Origin: Accumulibacter sp032229525
GTDB taxonomy: Bacteria; Pseudomonadota; Gammaproteobacteria; Burkholderiales; Rhodocyclaceae
Direction of reading: 5' to 3'
DNA length: 64,000 nt
NCBI RefSeq assembly: GCF_032229525.1
Contig: NZ_JAVTWB010000253.1
Span: 62,001 to 126,000, forward strand
How positions within the stretch are numbered: the stretch's first letter is position 1; each line of letters begins with the position of its first letter. The translations under genes were made by a program, and so were the position numbers. Positions 41,821-51,187 of the stretch are shown one piece after another. The notes beneath the pieces are model-generated. The model made no database searches. It was given only the letters and a program-made list of their open reading frames with translations, and was not told the DNA's origin.

Positions 41821-43260
41821 TTAGCGTGTGGGGCCTGGATCCTGCGTGGCATCCTTGTCGGGCTTGCTGCTGGACATTTCCGCGGCCTCGTTCACCCAGC
41901 CGCCGCCCATCGCCAGGTAGAGGTTGATCATCGCCTGCAACTGCGTCTGCTGCGTCTGCGTGTATTGCAGTTGAACGTTGAACAGGCTGCGCTCGGCATC
42001 TAGGACTTCGATGTAGCTGGTATAGCCGTTGTCGTAGCGCAGTCGCGCGGTCGCTGAATACTGCTGCAGCGCCTGCACCTGCTGCCTTTGAGCGCGCAGT
42101 TGCTCGCGTGTCCGGTCCTGATTGATCAGGGCATCATTGACTTCGCGGAAGGCTTCCTGGATCGCTCGCTGATAGGCGAACAGCGCTTGCTGCTGCGCGG
42201 CCTCGGCTTCCTGCACCTGACCGGCGATGGCGCCGGCGGTGAAGATCGGCATGCTGATCGGTGCCGCGTATTGCCAGACCTTCGATTGGCTGTTGAACAG
42301 GTTGCTCAGGCCGTTGCTGGCGTAGCCGAGCAGGCCGGTCAGCGAGATGGTCGGAAAGTAGGCCGCTTTGGCCGCACCGATCAGCGCGTTGGCGGCGATC
42401 AGGTTCTGCTCGGCCAACTGGATGTCGGGCCGGCGTTCGAGGAGATCGGATGGCAGTCCGGCGGGGATGGTTGGCAGCTTGAGCTGGTCGATGTTCTTGC
42501 CGCGGGCGATCGGTCCTGGATTGCGACCGAGCAACAGGCTTAGGCCATTCTCCTGCTGGGCGATCGCTTTTTCGATCGGCGGGATGCTGGCCAGCGCCTC
42601 GTCGTACTGCGACTTGTTCTGGCTCAGTTCGAGCACCGAGATGACACCGCCCAGGTAGCGATCCTTGAAGACGTCGTACGACTCGCCGCGGCTTCTGGCC
42701 GTCGACTGCGCGATTTCCAGCTGACGATCGAGGTCGCGAAGATTGATGTAGGCGCCTGCGACGCGGCCGACCAGCGACAGGACAACCGCTCGGCGCGCAT
42801 CTTCGCTGGCCAGCAGTTGCGCCTTGGCGGCTTCGTTCAAGCGGCGGATACGCCCCCAGATGTCGATCTCCCAACTGGCGGCGATCATGGCCTGGTAGCT
42901 GTTGTAGGTGGAAGGGCTGCTTGCTCCCGGAAGCGTACTGCGCTGCCGGCTGGCCTCGTAACTGGCACCCACCTGCGGGAAGAGTTCGGCGCGAACGATG
43001 CCATAGCGGCCGGCGAACTCCTCGATACGGGCGCTGGCGATCAGCAGATCGTGGTTGTTGCGCAGCGCGGTGGTCACCAGTTCGTCGAGGACCGGATCGT
43101 CGAACTGCTTCCACCAGGGGGTGTTGGCGAGGTCGTTGGCGGTCTGTTCGGTGAGGCGCCAGGCCGGTGGCGTCTCGACCTGGGGGCGAAGGTAGTCGGG
43201 GCCGATCATGCAGCCACTGGCGAGCAGGGCCAGCAGTGCCGCTAGCAAGGACTTACGCAT
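41821..43260 (-). CDS. RND efflux outer-membrane lipoprotein, OprM/NodT family
   Basis: 479 residues. Signal peptide and lipobox LLASGC (Cys at about 17), then the TolC-type tandem repeat fold: PQVETPPAW near 28, TALRNNHDLLIASARIEEFAG, and QYEASL-type helix pairs. Halves begin near 60 and 270. It forms the outer-membrane channel for the pump encoded by the two upstream genes. Its ATG lies inside the end of the permease gene (8-base overlap). The last 20 residues are Ser/Asp/Pro-rich. Same-strand operon: adaptor, permease, channel. Confidence 0.93.
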   Translation of the reverse strand: MRKSLLAALLALLASGCMIGPDYLRPQVETPPAWRLTEQTANDLANTPWWKQFDDPVLDELVTTALRNNHDLLIASARIEEFAGRYGIVRAELFPQVGASYEASRQRSTLPGASSPSTYNSYQAMIAASWEIDIWGRIRRLNEAAKAQLLASEDARRAVVLSLVGRVAGAYINLRDLDRQLEIAQSTARSRGESYDVFKDRYLGGVISVLELSQNKSQYDEALASIPPIEKAIAQQENGLSLLLGRNPGPIARGKNIDQLKLPTIPAGLPSDLLERRPDIQLAEQNLIAANALIGAAKAAYFPTISLTGLLGYASNGLSNLFNSQSKVWQYAAPISMPIFTAGAIAGQVQEAEAAQQQALFAYQRAIQEAFREVNDALINQDRTREQLRAQRQQVQALQQYSATARLRYDNGYTSYIEVLDAERSLFNVQLQYTQTQQTQLQAMINLYLAMGGGWVNEAAEMSSSKPDKDATQDPGPTR

Positions 43261-46200
43261 GGCCGCCCCCTTCCGCTGTGGCAACCTTCTCGGCTGGCTG
43301 GGCGCTGCTGTCGCCGTCGCCATCGTCGTCAGGGTGACGATAGGGACCCGTATAGCCTTTGTGCGCCAGTTTCTCGACGACGTAGAAAGATACCGGGATG
43401 ATGAAAACGGCGATACAGGTCGCCGCCAGCATGCCGCCGATGACCACGCCGCCCATCACCTGGCGTGAGATGGCGCCGGCACCGGTGGACAGGGCCAGCG
43501 GCACCAGACCGAAGATAAAGGCAAAGGAAGTCATCAGGATCGGCCGCAGGCGGAGCTGGGCACCCTTGAGCGTTGCCTCGGCCAGCGAGAGTTTGCCTTT
43601 CTCGTACTCCAGTTTGGCGAACTCGACGATCAGGATGGCGTTCTTGGCGGCCAGACCAATCAGCATCACCAGCCCGATCTGCGCATAGATGTTGTTTTCC
43701 TGGCCACGCAGCAGCAGTGCGGCGAAAGCGCCGGCAACGGCGATCGGGGTTCCCAAAAGGACCGAAAACGGCAGTGACCAGCTCTCGTATTGCGCGGCGA
43801 GAATCAGGAACACGCAGAGCAGAGAAAAGGCGAAGATGACCATTGGCGAAACGCCCTGCTGGGCGCGCTTTTCCTGATACGACATGCCCATGTAGTCGTA
43901 GCCCATTTCCTTCGGCATGGTCTCGGCGAATACGTCTTCGAGTGCCTTCATGACCTGGTCCGAGCTGTAGCCGGGCGCCGCCGAGGCATTGATCTGGGCG
44001 CTGCGGTAGAGGTTGTAGCGCATGGTGAACTCCGGCCCGGCGATGTTGCGAATCGACGTCAGCGCCGAAAGCGGCACCGTTTCACCTTTGGCATTGCGCA
44101 CCGAGAACTGAGCGATATTCTCGATGTTGGTGCGGTAGTCCCCCTCGGCCTGAACGTAGACCTGCCACTGGCGTCCGAAGCGGTTGAAGTAATTGATGAA
44201 GCCGCTGCCCAGGAAACTCTGCAGCGTCTTGTAAACATCATCGATGTTGACCCCCTGTTTGAGCACCTTGTCGCGGTCTACGTCGATGAAGAGTTGCGGC
44301 ACCGTGGGCCGGAAGGTGGTCGACACGCCAGCCAATTCGGGGCGCTTTTTCGCCGCTTCGACGAACTTGTTGGTCTGCTCGGAGAGAAAGGCGATGTCCT
44401 TGCCGGCGCGATCCTGGAGAATGAAGGTCGCGCCGCCCGAGGTGCCAACGCCGGGGATCGCCGGTGGTGGAAACGAGAAGCCAATGGCGGCGCTGACGCC
44501 GCTGAGCCGCTTGTTCAATTCGGCCTTGATCGCTTCGTACTGCTCTTCGGGTGCCTTGCGCTCGGCCCAGTCTTTGAGGGTGATGAAGAAGAATGCGCTG
44601 TAGGTGTTCTGAACCTGGCTCAGCATGTTGTAGCCGATCACCGTGGTCGTGTACTGGACGCCCGGCACCCCCATGATCAGCTCTTCTGCCTGCTTGGCGA
44701 CCTCCCGTGTGCGTTGCAGTGAGGCTGCATCGGGGAGCTGTATGCCGGCGTAGACGTAGCCCTGGTCCTCGTCCGGCAAAAAGCCACTGGGCGTGATCTT
44801 GCCCAGGAACCCGGCGGCGACGGTAAGGCCGAGCAGGAAGAAGAGGCTGAGCACGCTCTTGCGGATGGCCATCCGGCAGGTGCCAACGTAGCCGCCGGTG
44901 AGCCGGTTGAAGCCCTTGTTGAACCAGTCGTAGAACTTCTGGAGCGGACCGGTTCCTCTGACCTTGGGCTTGAGCAGCAGGGCGCAGAGGGCAGGGCTGA
45001 GGGTCAACGCGTTGACCGCGGAGATGATCACCGACAGGGCGATGGTGACCGCGAACTGCTGGTAGAGCTGCCCGGTGATGCCCGGAATCATGGCCGTCGG
45101 CACGAACACCGCAGTCAGGATGACGGCGATGGCGATCACCGGGCCGGTGACCTCGTCCATCGCCTTCATGGTTGCCGCCTTGGCCGACAAGCCTTGCTCG
45201 ATGTGGTGCTCTACCGCCTCTACAACGACGATGGCGTCATCGACCACCAGGCCGATGGCCAGCACCAGTCCGAACAGCGACAGCGTATTGATCGAGAAAC
45301 CGAAAACCGGGAAGAGCATGAAGGTGCCGACCAGCGAGACCGGTACGGCCAGCAGCGGGATCAGCGTTGCGCGCCAACCTTGCAGGAAGGCGAAGACGAC
45401 GATGATCACCAGGGCGATCGCCTCGAGTAGCGTGTGCTGGATGGCCTTGATTCCCTCGGTGACCGACAGGGTGGTGTCGAGGGCGACGACGTATTCGAGA
45501 TCTGGCGGGAAACTCTCCTTGATGGTTTTCATCAGTGCCTTGGCACCATCGGCTGCCTCGAGGGCATTGGCGCCGGGCATCTGATAGATGGCAATCAGCG
45601 TGGCGGCCTTGCCATCGAGCCTGCCTTCCATGTTGTAGGTTTGGGCACCGAGTTCGATGCGTGCCACGTCGCGAACGCGAACGATCGAGCCGTCCGGGTT
45701 GGCGCGCAGCACGATGTTGCCGAATTGCTCTTCACTCTCCAGCCGACCCTGCGCGCGCACCGCGTAGGTAAATTCCTGCCCCTGCGGCACCGGTTCGGCA
45801 CCTACCGTTCCCGCCGGATTGACCGTGTTTTGCGCCTTGACCGCGTTGACGATTTCCGGAATGGTGATGTTCAGCTTGGCCAGTTGATCGGGCTTGACCC
45901 ACAGCCGCATGGCGTACTGGCCGGCGCCGAAAACGGTGACGCTGGCGACGCCCTTGACCCGCGTCATCTGATCGTTGATGTTGATGTAGGCGTAGTTGGA
46001 GAGAAAGACGCCGTCATAGGTGTTGTTCGGTGAGTAGAGCGCGAACATGACAAGGGGCGACGCGGTCGACTTCTGTACCGTGACGCCGAAGTTGCGTACG
46101 TCGGCCGGGAGCTGCGAATCAGCCTGGCCTTGCCGCATCTGGGTGAGGATTTGATCGGTGTTGGGGTCGGTGGCAATATCGAAGTTGACCGTCAGCGTCG

Positions 46201-46462
46201 ACTGGCCGTTGTTGGCATTGATCGAATACATGTAGTTCATGTTGTCCACGCCCGACATCTGCTGTTCGATCGGGGTGGACACCGCCTGTTCAACGGTCAG
46301 CGCGTCAGCGCCGGTGTAAGAACTGTTGACCTTGATCTCTGGCGGGACGATGTTCGGGAACTGGGCGATCGGCAGTCCCGCCATCGCCACCAGGCCGATC
46401 AGCGTCATCAGGATCGAGAGGACCATGGCGACGATCGGCCGATTGATGAAGAACTTGGCCAT
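43253..46462 (-). CDS. RND multidrug efflux permease, AcrB/MexB (HAE1) type
   Basis: Inner-membrane proton-driven drug exporter, 1069 residues. The N-terminus AKFFINRPIVAMVLSI fits HAE1 pumps. Other marks: PEIKVNSSYTGADALTVEQAV, GLVVDDAIVVVEAVEHH with the paired Asp of the proton relay in helix 4, the GFLPDEDQGYVYAGIQLP porter segment, and QYESWSLPFSVLLG late. Two membrane blocks of six helices and two large periplasmic loops are evident. It begins six bases after the adaptor stop. Substrates are not known from sequence. Confidence 0.96.
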   Translation of the reverse strand: MAKFFINRPIVAMVLSILMTLIGLVAMAGLPIAQFPNIVPPEIKVNSSYTGADALTVEQAVSTPIEQQMSGVDNMNYMYSINANNGQSTLTVNFDIATDPNTDQILTQMRQGQADSQLPADVRNFGVTVQKSTASPLVMFALYSPNNTYDGVFLSNYAYININDQMTRVKGVASVTVFGAGQYAMRLWVKPDQLAKLNITIPEIVNAVKAQNTVNPAGTVGAEPVPQGQEFTYAVRAQGRLESEEQFGNIVLRANPDGSIVRVRDVARIELGAQTYNMEGRLDGKAATLIAIYQMPGANALEAADGAKALMKTIKESFPPDLEYVVALDTTLSVTEGIKAIQHTLLEAIALVIIVVFAFLQGWRATLIPLLAVPVSLVGTFMLFPVFGFSINTLSLFGLVLAIGLVVDDAIVVVEAVEHHIEQGLSAKAATMKAMDEVTGPVIAIAVILTAVFVPTAMIPGITGQLYQQFAVTIALSVIISAVNALTLSPALCALLLKPKVRGTGPLQKFYDWFNKGFNRLTGGYVGTCRMAIRKSVLSLFFLLGLTVAAGFLGKITPSGFLPDEDQGYVYAGIQLPDAASLQRTREVAKQAEELIMGVPGVQYTTTVIGYNMLSQVQNTYSAFFFITLKDWAERKAPEEQYEAIKAELNKRLSGVSAAIGFSFPPPAIPGVGTSGGATFILQDRAGKDIAFLSEQTNKFVEAAKKRPELAGVSTTFRPTVPQLFIDVDRDKVLKQGVNIDDVYKTLQSFLGSGFINYFNRFGRQWQVYVQAEGDYRTNIENIAQFSVRNAKGETVPLSALTSIRNIAGPEFTMRYNLYRSAQINASAAPGYSSDQVMKALEDVFAETMPKEMGYDYMGMSYQEKRAQQGVSPMVIFAFSLLCVFLILAAQYESWSLPFSVLLGTPIAVAGAFAALLLRGQENNIYAQIGLVMLIGLAAKNAILIVEFAKLEYEKGKLSLAEATLKGAQLRLRPILMTSFAFIFGLVPLALSTGAGAISRQVMGGVVIGGMLAATCIAVFIIPVSFYVVEKLAHKGYTGPYRHPDDDGDGDSSAQPAEKVATAEGGGHA

Positions 46463-46468
46463 GGCCGC

Positions 46469-47704
46469 TTACCCCTTGCTTTCGGACGCGGGGGCCGCGG
46501 GTTTTTCCCCGGCTTTGGCCGGTTTGGTTGCGGTGGCCGGTGCTGATGGCGCGAAGGGCTTCGGATTGACCGTGCTCCCTTGCCGGGCCTTCTGGGTTCC
46601 TTCGGCGATGACTTTTTCGCCAGGCTGCAGGCCGCTGGCGATGATCCAGTCCGAACCGATCCGCTCGCCGACGGTGACCGGACGGATGTCCACCTTGTTG
46701 TCGGCGCCGACCACGGCCAGCAGGTACTTGCCCTGGATTTCCGTGACCGCGCGCTGCGGTACCAGCAGCGCCCCCTCGTTGACCGACATCGTTGCCCGGA
46801 CCCGGCCGTACTGGCCGGGGCGGAGCAGGTGGTCGGGATTCGGGAAAAGGGCGGCGGCCTTGAAGGTGCCGGTGGTCGGGTCTACCTGCCGATTGAGTAC
46901 CGAGAACTTGCCCTGTTCGGGGTAGACTGAGCCGTCTACCAGGATCAACTCGAGCGGAACCTTACCGCGCTCGTGTGTGGGGCCTTCGGCGAGAATTGCC
47001 CGGGCCAGGGGGAGGTACTCGCTCTCGCTGAGGTTGAAGTAGACCTTGATCGGATCGACTGTGGACACCGTGGTCAGTTCCGTCGGCATGCTCGGGCTCA
47101 AGAGGTCGCCGATCTGGGCCTTGGCGATGCCGGCGATGCCGTCGATGGGCGAGGTGATGCGGGTGAAGCCGAGGTTGAGTTTCGCGGTCTGCAGGGACGC
47201 TTCGGCGGCGTCGAGCGATGCCTTTGCCGACAATTCGGCACCGGTACTGTCATCCAGATCTTTCTGGCTAACCGCATTTTTCGCCGCCAGAGGCTTGACC
47301 CGCGCCAGGGTGGCGCGGGTCGTTTCGTACAGAGCGCGCTGCTGGGCGCGCAGCCCCTTGGCCTGGTCAACAGCGGCCTCGAACGTGCGTGGATCGATCT
47401 CGAAGAGCAGCTGCCCCTTTTTCACCAGATCGCCTTCCCGATACTTCTGTTTGATCAGATAGCCGGTCACTTGCGGACGGATGACGGCGTTGACGTCCCC
47501 GTCCAGCGAGCCGATCCACTCAGCATAGATCGGCACATCCTTTTGTGCCACGGTCACCACTTCGACGATCGGTGGTGCGGGCGCTGCGGCTTTCTCCTTG
47601 CTGTCACAGCCTGTCGTGAGCAACAGGGCCACGCCGGCCAAGCCCGCGGCCGTGCAGCCGAGAGCATGGCGCACGCATGAAGAAGAAAATGTCTTGGAGG
47701 TCAT
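46469..47704 (-). CDS. RND efflux periplasmic adaptor, AcrA/MexA type
   Basis: 411 residues. Lipoprotein signal with LLTTGC (Cys at about 33), then the membrane-fusion-protein order: barrel-sandwich half VVTVAQKDVPIYAEWIGSLD, lipoyl half GDLVKKGQLLFEIDP, alpha-hairpin about residues 100-170, TRITSPIDGIAGIAKAQIGDLL, and the beta-barrel and membrane-proximal parts. The last 35 residues are Ala/Pro/Lys-rich. ATG at 47704 is preceded by AGGAG. No TetR or MarR regulator gene is adjacent. Confidence 0.94.
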   Translation of the reverse strand: MTSKTFSSSCVRHALGCTAAGLAGVALLLTTGCDSKEKAAAPAPPIVEVVTVAQKDVPIYAEWIGSLDGDVNAVIRPQVTGYLIKQKYREGDLVKKGQLLFEIDPRTFEAAVDQAKGLRAQQRALYETTRATLARVKPLAAKNAVSQKDLDDSTGAELSAKASLDAAEASLQTAKLNLGFTRITSPIDGIAGIAKAQIGDLLSPSMPTELTTVSTVDPIKVYFNLSESEYLPLARAILAEGPTHERGKVPLELILVDGSVYPEQGKFSVLNRQVDPTTGTFKAAALFPNPDHLLRPGQYGRVRATMSVNEGALLVPQRAVTEIQGKYLLAVVGADNKVDIRPVTVGERIGSDWIIASGLQPGEKVIAEGTQKARQGSTVNPKPFAPSAPATATKPAKAGEKPAAPASESKG

Positions 47705-47927
47705 GACGGCTCCTGCTTTGGGACTGTGGGAGTGGTGTGTTGCTGCTCGGAGAGTTCGCGAAGTGGACGAGAATAATCGGGCGCAGGGACGCCTCGCGCT
47801 CTCCGCTCGTTCGGGGAAAGTGAAGTTCCCGATTGCATAGGCGACGATTATGCCGGATGTGAGGTCGCGAATCCAGCCCGACAAGGTCGCCCAAGCGAAC
47901 GGCCGGACAGGGGGGCTGCCGGCGAGG

Positions 47928-47967
47928 CGGGCCTTCCCGGCTGGTTGATGCCCGCCGGGAAGGCCCG
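47928..47967 (-). terminator. long hairpin after rne, without T run
   Basis: CGGGCCTTCCCGGC (47928-47941) and GCCGGGAAGGCCCG (47954-47967) form a perfect 14-base stem with a 12-base loop. It lies 27 bases past the rne stop. There is no T tract on the - strand, so it may protect the 3' end or assist factor-dependent termination instead of ending transcription alone. Confidence 0.55.
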
Positions 47968-47994
47968 TTCCTCACGCAAGGAAGAACTGCGGAC

Positions 47995-50781
47995 TTACTT
48001 GCGCGTTTCGACCATCACCATCGGTTCATCCGCGACCACTGCCGTTTCGCGCTTGCGGCGGGGTTGAGGCGCCGGCTCAGTGCTTTCCGGTTGCCGCGCT
48101 TGAACCTTGTCTTTGCTCGTTTCAACCATCACCATGCCGCTGCTTTCGATCGCGGTCGGGATACCCGGTGACGCCGCTGCAGTCTCGACGCGTTCGATTA
48201 CTGTGGCGACTACCTCCACCGCTGGGGCTTCGATGGCCTTCCGAACCGCGGCGCTGGTCGGCTCTTCAACTGCGGCGGGCTCTTCGACCACCGTCGGCGT
48301 GTCGACTGCTGCCGGGACCTCGTGGGCTACGGGAGCTTCGACGACCAGCGCTGCCAGGCCTTCCTCGGCCATGACTTGAGCTTCGCCAGAAACGGCAGTT
48401 GTTCCATCGGCATCGACAGTCGCAGCCGGTGTGGTGTCGATGGTTGGCGCTGGCGTTGCTGCTGGCGCCGTATCAGCCGCCATGCTGACCTGATCGGCCG
48501 TGTCCGCGAGCGGGGTGGCGCTTGTGGCTTGCTCTGGCGTGTAGACGGCAGTGGCCGCAGTTGCTGCCGCGACTCCGCTCTGCAGCAGGTCAAGTTGTTT
48601 CTCGGGGCTCTCCAGGGTCTCGGGGCTCTCGGTTTTCTCGCCGCGATCCCGGCGACCACCGCGACGGCCGCGGCGACGTGGGGCAGTGCCGGTTTCGTCG
48701 CCTGTCCGCCCGGGCGCGGGGCCATTGCCCGGGGACGGGGCCGGCGGCTGAACGTCGGCTGTTGCCTCGGCGACTGGCGCCGCGTTCTGGTCCTTGCGTT
48801 CGCCGCGCGGTTCGCCGCGCGGGCGACGGGGTGGACGCGGCTCGCGAGGTTTCTGTGGCTCGTTCCGGGCGTGCGCTGATGCCTGTGCCTGTTCCTGCTG
48901 CGGCGGCGTTTCTTTCTGCTCGCGGTTGACACCGTCGGCAGGTGCGTCACGCGTTTCGTCGCGGCGATTGTTGCGAGGGTTGCTCCGGCGGGGCTCGCGC
49001 CTCGCCTCACGCGGCGGGCTGCTGGCGCGAGCTGGCTTGGCGGCTTCCGGAGCGGCTGCGGGTTCGGGCTTGTGCTGGAACCAGGACAATATCCTGTTCA
49101 GGAAGCCGCCCGTCTGCACTCCAGGTTTCTCGACATCGCTTGCTGGCGTTTCGCTGCGCATCGGCGCTGGCTGGGACGGCGTGATGCCTTTGATCGCTGC
49201 TTCCGGCCGCGGCGCTTTCGCGTCACCGCCGGCTGCCGTCTCGCTGCCATCGGCTACCGTAGGCATTTCGACCATGCGGTAGGATGGCTGCTGCAGCTCG
49301 TCCTGGACCAGTTCGTCCTGGCGAACACGAACGATGGTGTGTTGCGGTGTTTCCAGGTGCATGTTCGGAATCAGCAGGACGGCGACCTTGTGCCGCAGCT
49401 CGACGGCCTGGACGTCGGTACGCTTCTCGTTGAGCAGGAAAGTGGCGACGTCTACCGGTACCTGTGCATGCACTGCCGCCGTGTTGTCTTTCATCGCCTC
49501 CTCTTCGAGGATGCGCAGGATGTGCAGGGCAGCCGACTCGGTGCTGCGGATGTGGCCCGTTCCCGAACAACGGGGGCAGGCGATGTAGCTGGTTTCAGCG
49601 AGTGCCGGGCGCAGGCGCTGGCGTGACAACTCGAGCAGGCCGAAGCGGCTGATCTTGCCGGTCTGCACGCGTGCGCGGTCGAAGCGCAGGGACTCGCGGA
49701 CGCGATTCTCGACGTCACGCTGGCTGCGCGCGCTCTCCATGTCGATGAAGTCGATGACGATCAGGCCACCGAGATCGCGCAGACGCAACTGGCGGGCGAC
49801 TTCTTCCGCGGCTTCGAGGTTGGTCTTCAGCGCCGTTTCTTCAATATCGGCGCCGCGTGTCGAGCGACCCGAGTTCACGTCGACCGATACCAGAGCCTCG
49901 GTATGGTCGATGACGATGGCGCCACCCGACGGCAGACTGACCTGGCGTGAATAGGCGGACTCGATCTGATGCTCGATCTGAAAGCGCGAGAACAAGGGCA
50001 CATCGTCGCGATAGCGCTTGATACGATTGACTGTCCCTGGCATCACGTGTGCCATGAACTGTCCGGCCTGTTCAAAGACGTCATCGGTGTCGATCAGGAT
50101 CTCGCCAATATCCGGTTGGAAATAGTCGCGGATGGCGCGGATGACCAGACTTCCTTCCTGATAGATCAGGAAGGCGCCCTTCTGCTCCTGTGCAGCGGCT
50201 TCGATCGCTTTCCACAACTGCAAAAGGTAGTTGAGATCCCATTGCAGTTCTTCGGCGTTACGTCCGATCGCCGCCGTGCGGGCGATCAGGCTCATCCCTT
50301 GCGGGACCTCCAACTGATCCATCACGTCGCGCAGTTCGGTGCGCTCACTGCCCTCGACGCGGCGCGAGACACCGCCGCCGCGCGGGTTGTTCGGCATCAG
50401 TACCAGATAGCGACCGGCCAGACTGACGAAGGTCGTCAGTGCGGCTCCCTTGTTGCCACGTTCGTCTTTGTCGACCTGGACAATCAGTTCCTGGCCTTCG
50501 CGCAGTGCTTCCTTGATGGTTGCACGACCCGCTTCGACACCAGGTTGAAAGAAGGCGCGGGAGACCTCCTTGAACGACAGGAAACCATGCCGTTCGGAGC
50601 CGTAATCGACAAATGCCGCTTCCAGGCTGGGTTCGATACGGGTAATGACCGCTTTATAAATGTTGCTCTTTTTCTGTTCCTTGGCGGCCGATTCAATGTC
50701 CAGATCAATGAGTTTCTGACCGTCGACAATGGCGACACGCAGTTCCTCGGCCTGTGTCGCGTTAAAAAGCATGCGTTTCAT
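47995..50781 (-). CDS. rne: ribonuclease E
   Basis: Main mRNA-degrading and RNA-processing endonuclease, 928 residues. The catalytic half includes KRMLFNATQAEELRVAI at the start, the S1 domain (about 35-120), the metal site VIDFIDME near 340, and the Zn-link CPRCSGTG near 405. The C-terminal half (about 510-928) is disordered, with Arg/Pro-rich RNA-binding stretches (REPRRSNPRNNRR; REPRPPRRPRGEPRGER) and an Ala/Val/Glu/Thr-rich region. The short motif MVMVET is repeated near the end and at the very C-terminus. ATG at 50781 is chosen over 50799 from the family N-terminus. It is divergent from rluC. Confidence 0.95.
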   Translation of the reverse strand: MKRMLFNATQAEELRVAIVDGQKLIDLDIESAAKEQKKSNIYKAVITRIEPSLEAAFVDYGSERHGFLSFKEVSRAFFQPGVEAGRATIKEALREGQELIVQVDKDERGNKGAALTTFVSLAGRYLVLMPNNPRGGGVSRRVEGSERTELRDVMDQLEVPQGMSLIARTAAIGRNAEELQWDLNYLLQLWKAIEAAAQEQKGAFLIYQEGSLVIRAIRDYFQPDIGEILIDTDDVFEQAGQFMAHVMPGTVNRIKRYRDDVPLFSRFQIEHQIESAYSRQVSLPSGGAIVIDHTEALVSVDVNSGRSTRGADIEETALKTNLEAAEEVARQLRLRDLGGLIVIDFIDMESARSQRDVENRVRESLRFDRARVQTGKISRFGLLELSRQRLRPALAETSYIACPRCSGTGHIRSTESAALHILRILEEEAMKDNTAAVHAQVPVDVATFLLNEKRTDVQAVELRHKVAVLLIPNMHLETPQHTIVRVRQDELVQDELQQPSYRMVEMPTVADGSETAAGGDAKAPRPEAAIKGITPSQPAPMRSETPASDVEKPGVQTGGFLNRILSWFQHKPEPAAAPEAAKPARASSPPREARREPRRSNPRNNRRDETRDAPADGVNREQKETPPQQEQAQASAHARNEPQKPREPRPPRRPRGEPRGERKDQNAAPVAEATADVQPPAPSPGNGPAPGRTGDETGTAPRRRGRRGGRRDRGEKTESPETLESPEKQLDLLQSGVAAATAATAVYTPEQATSATPLADTADQVSMAADTAPAATPAPTIDTTPAATVDADGTTAVSGEAQVMAEEGLAALVVEAPVAHEVPAAVDTPTVVEEPAAVEEPTSAAVRKAIEAPAVEVVATVIERVETAAASPGIPTAIESSGMVMVETSKDKVQARQPESTEPAPQPRRKRETAVVADEPMVMVETRK

Positions 50782-51187
50782 AATAAATTGGGCTCCCACG
50801 CGCTCTCACGGGGGAATTGCCTGCTCCAGGCAGCGACGGATTAGTTGTTTGGTGGGTTGCTTGAGAGGCTCTCCGATAGGGCAACTAATAGGGCTAGCTC
50901 GCCGACTTGATCAGTCGTCTGGCCTTTAAATTCAAGGACTCCGGAATCTGCCTGGGGCGGTCCGCAGGTGCTGGGCGCGCGCAGTTCAAGTAGTATCGCT
51001 ACTTAGTGGTGAGCGTACTTAACCAGGTGAATTGCGTTGAGTGATCTTGCGCAGGTTGGCGCAAGCGAGGCGGCTGAGGCCTGCCGGAAAGTGCGTCGCA
51101 ATTGCTTTAGAATTGGCGCCGCTCGACGGTCTCACGGGTCAGCGCCTCTTTCAACTCCAGACGCAAAACGAGCAAAGTATATTCAAT
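50782..51187. other. 406-base divergent region between rne and rluC
   Basis: The long rne leader, about 400 bases at most, fits the known habit of rne genes to carry a leader for autoregulation, but I cannot see the specific hairpins. A TAGAAT at 51108-51113 is a possible -10 for rluC without a good -35. No gene was recognised. Confidence 0.4.
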
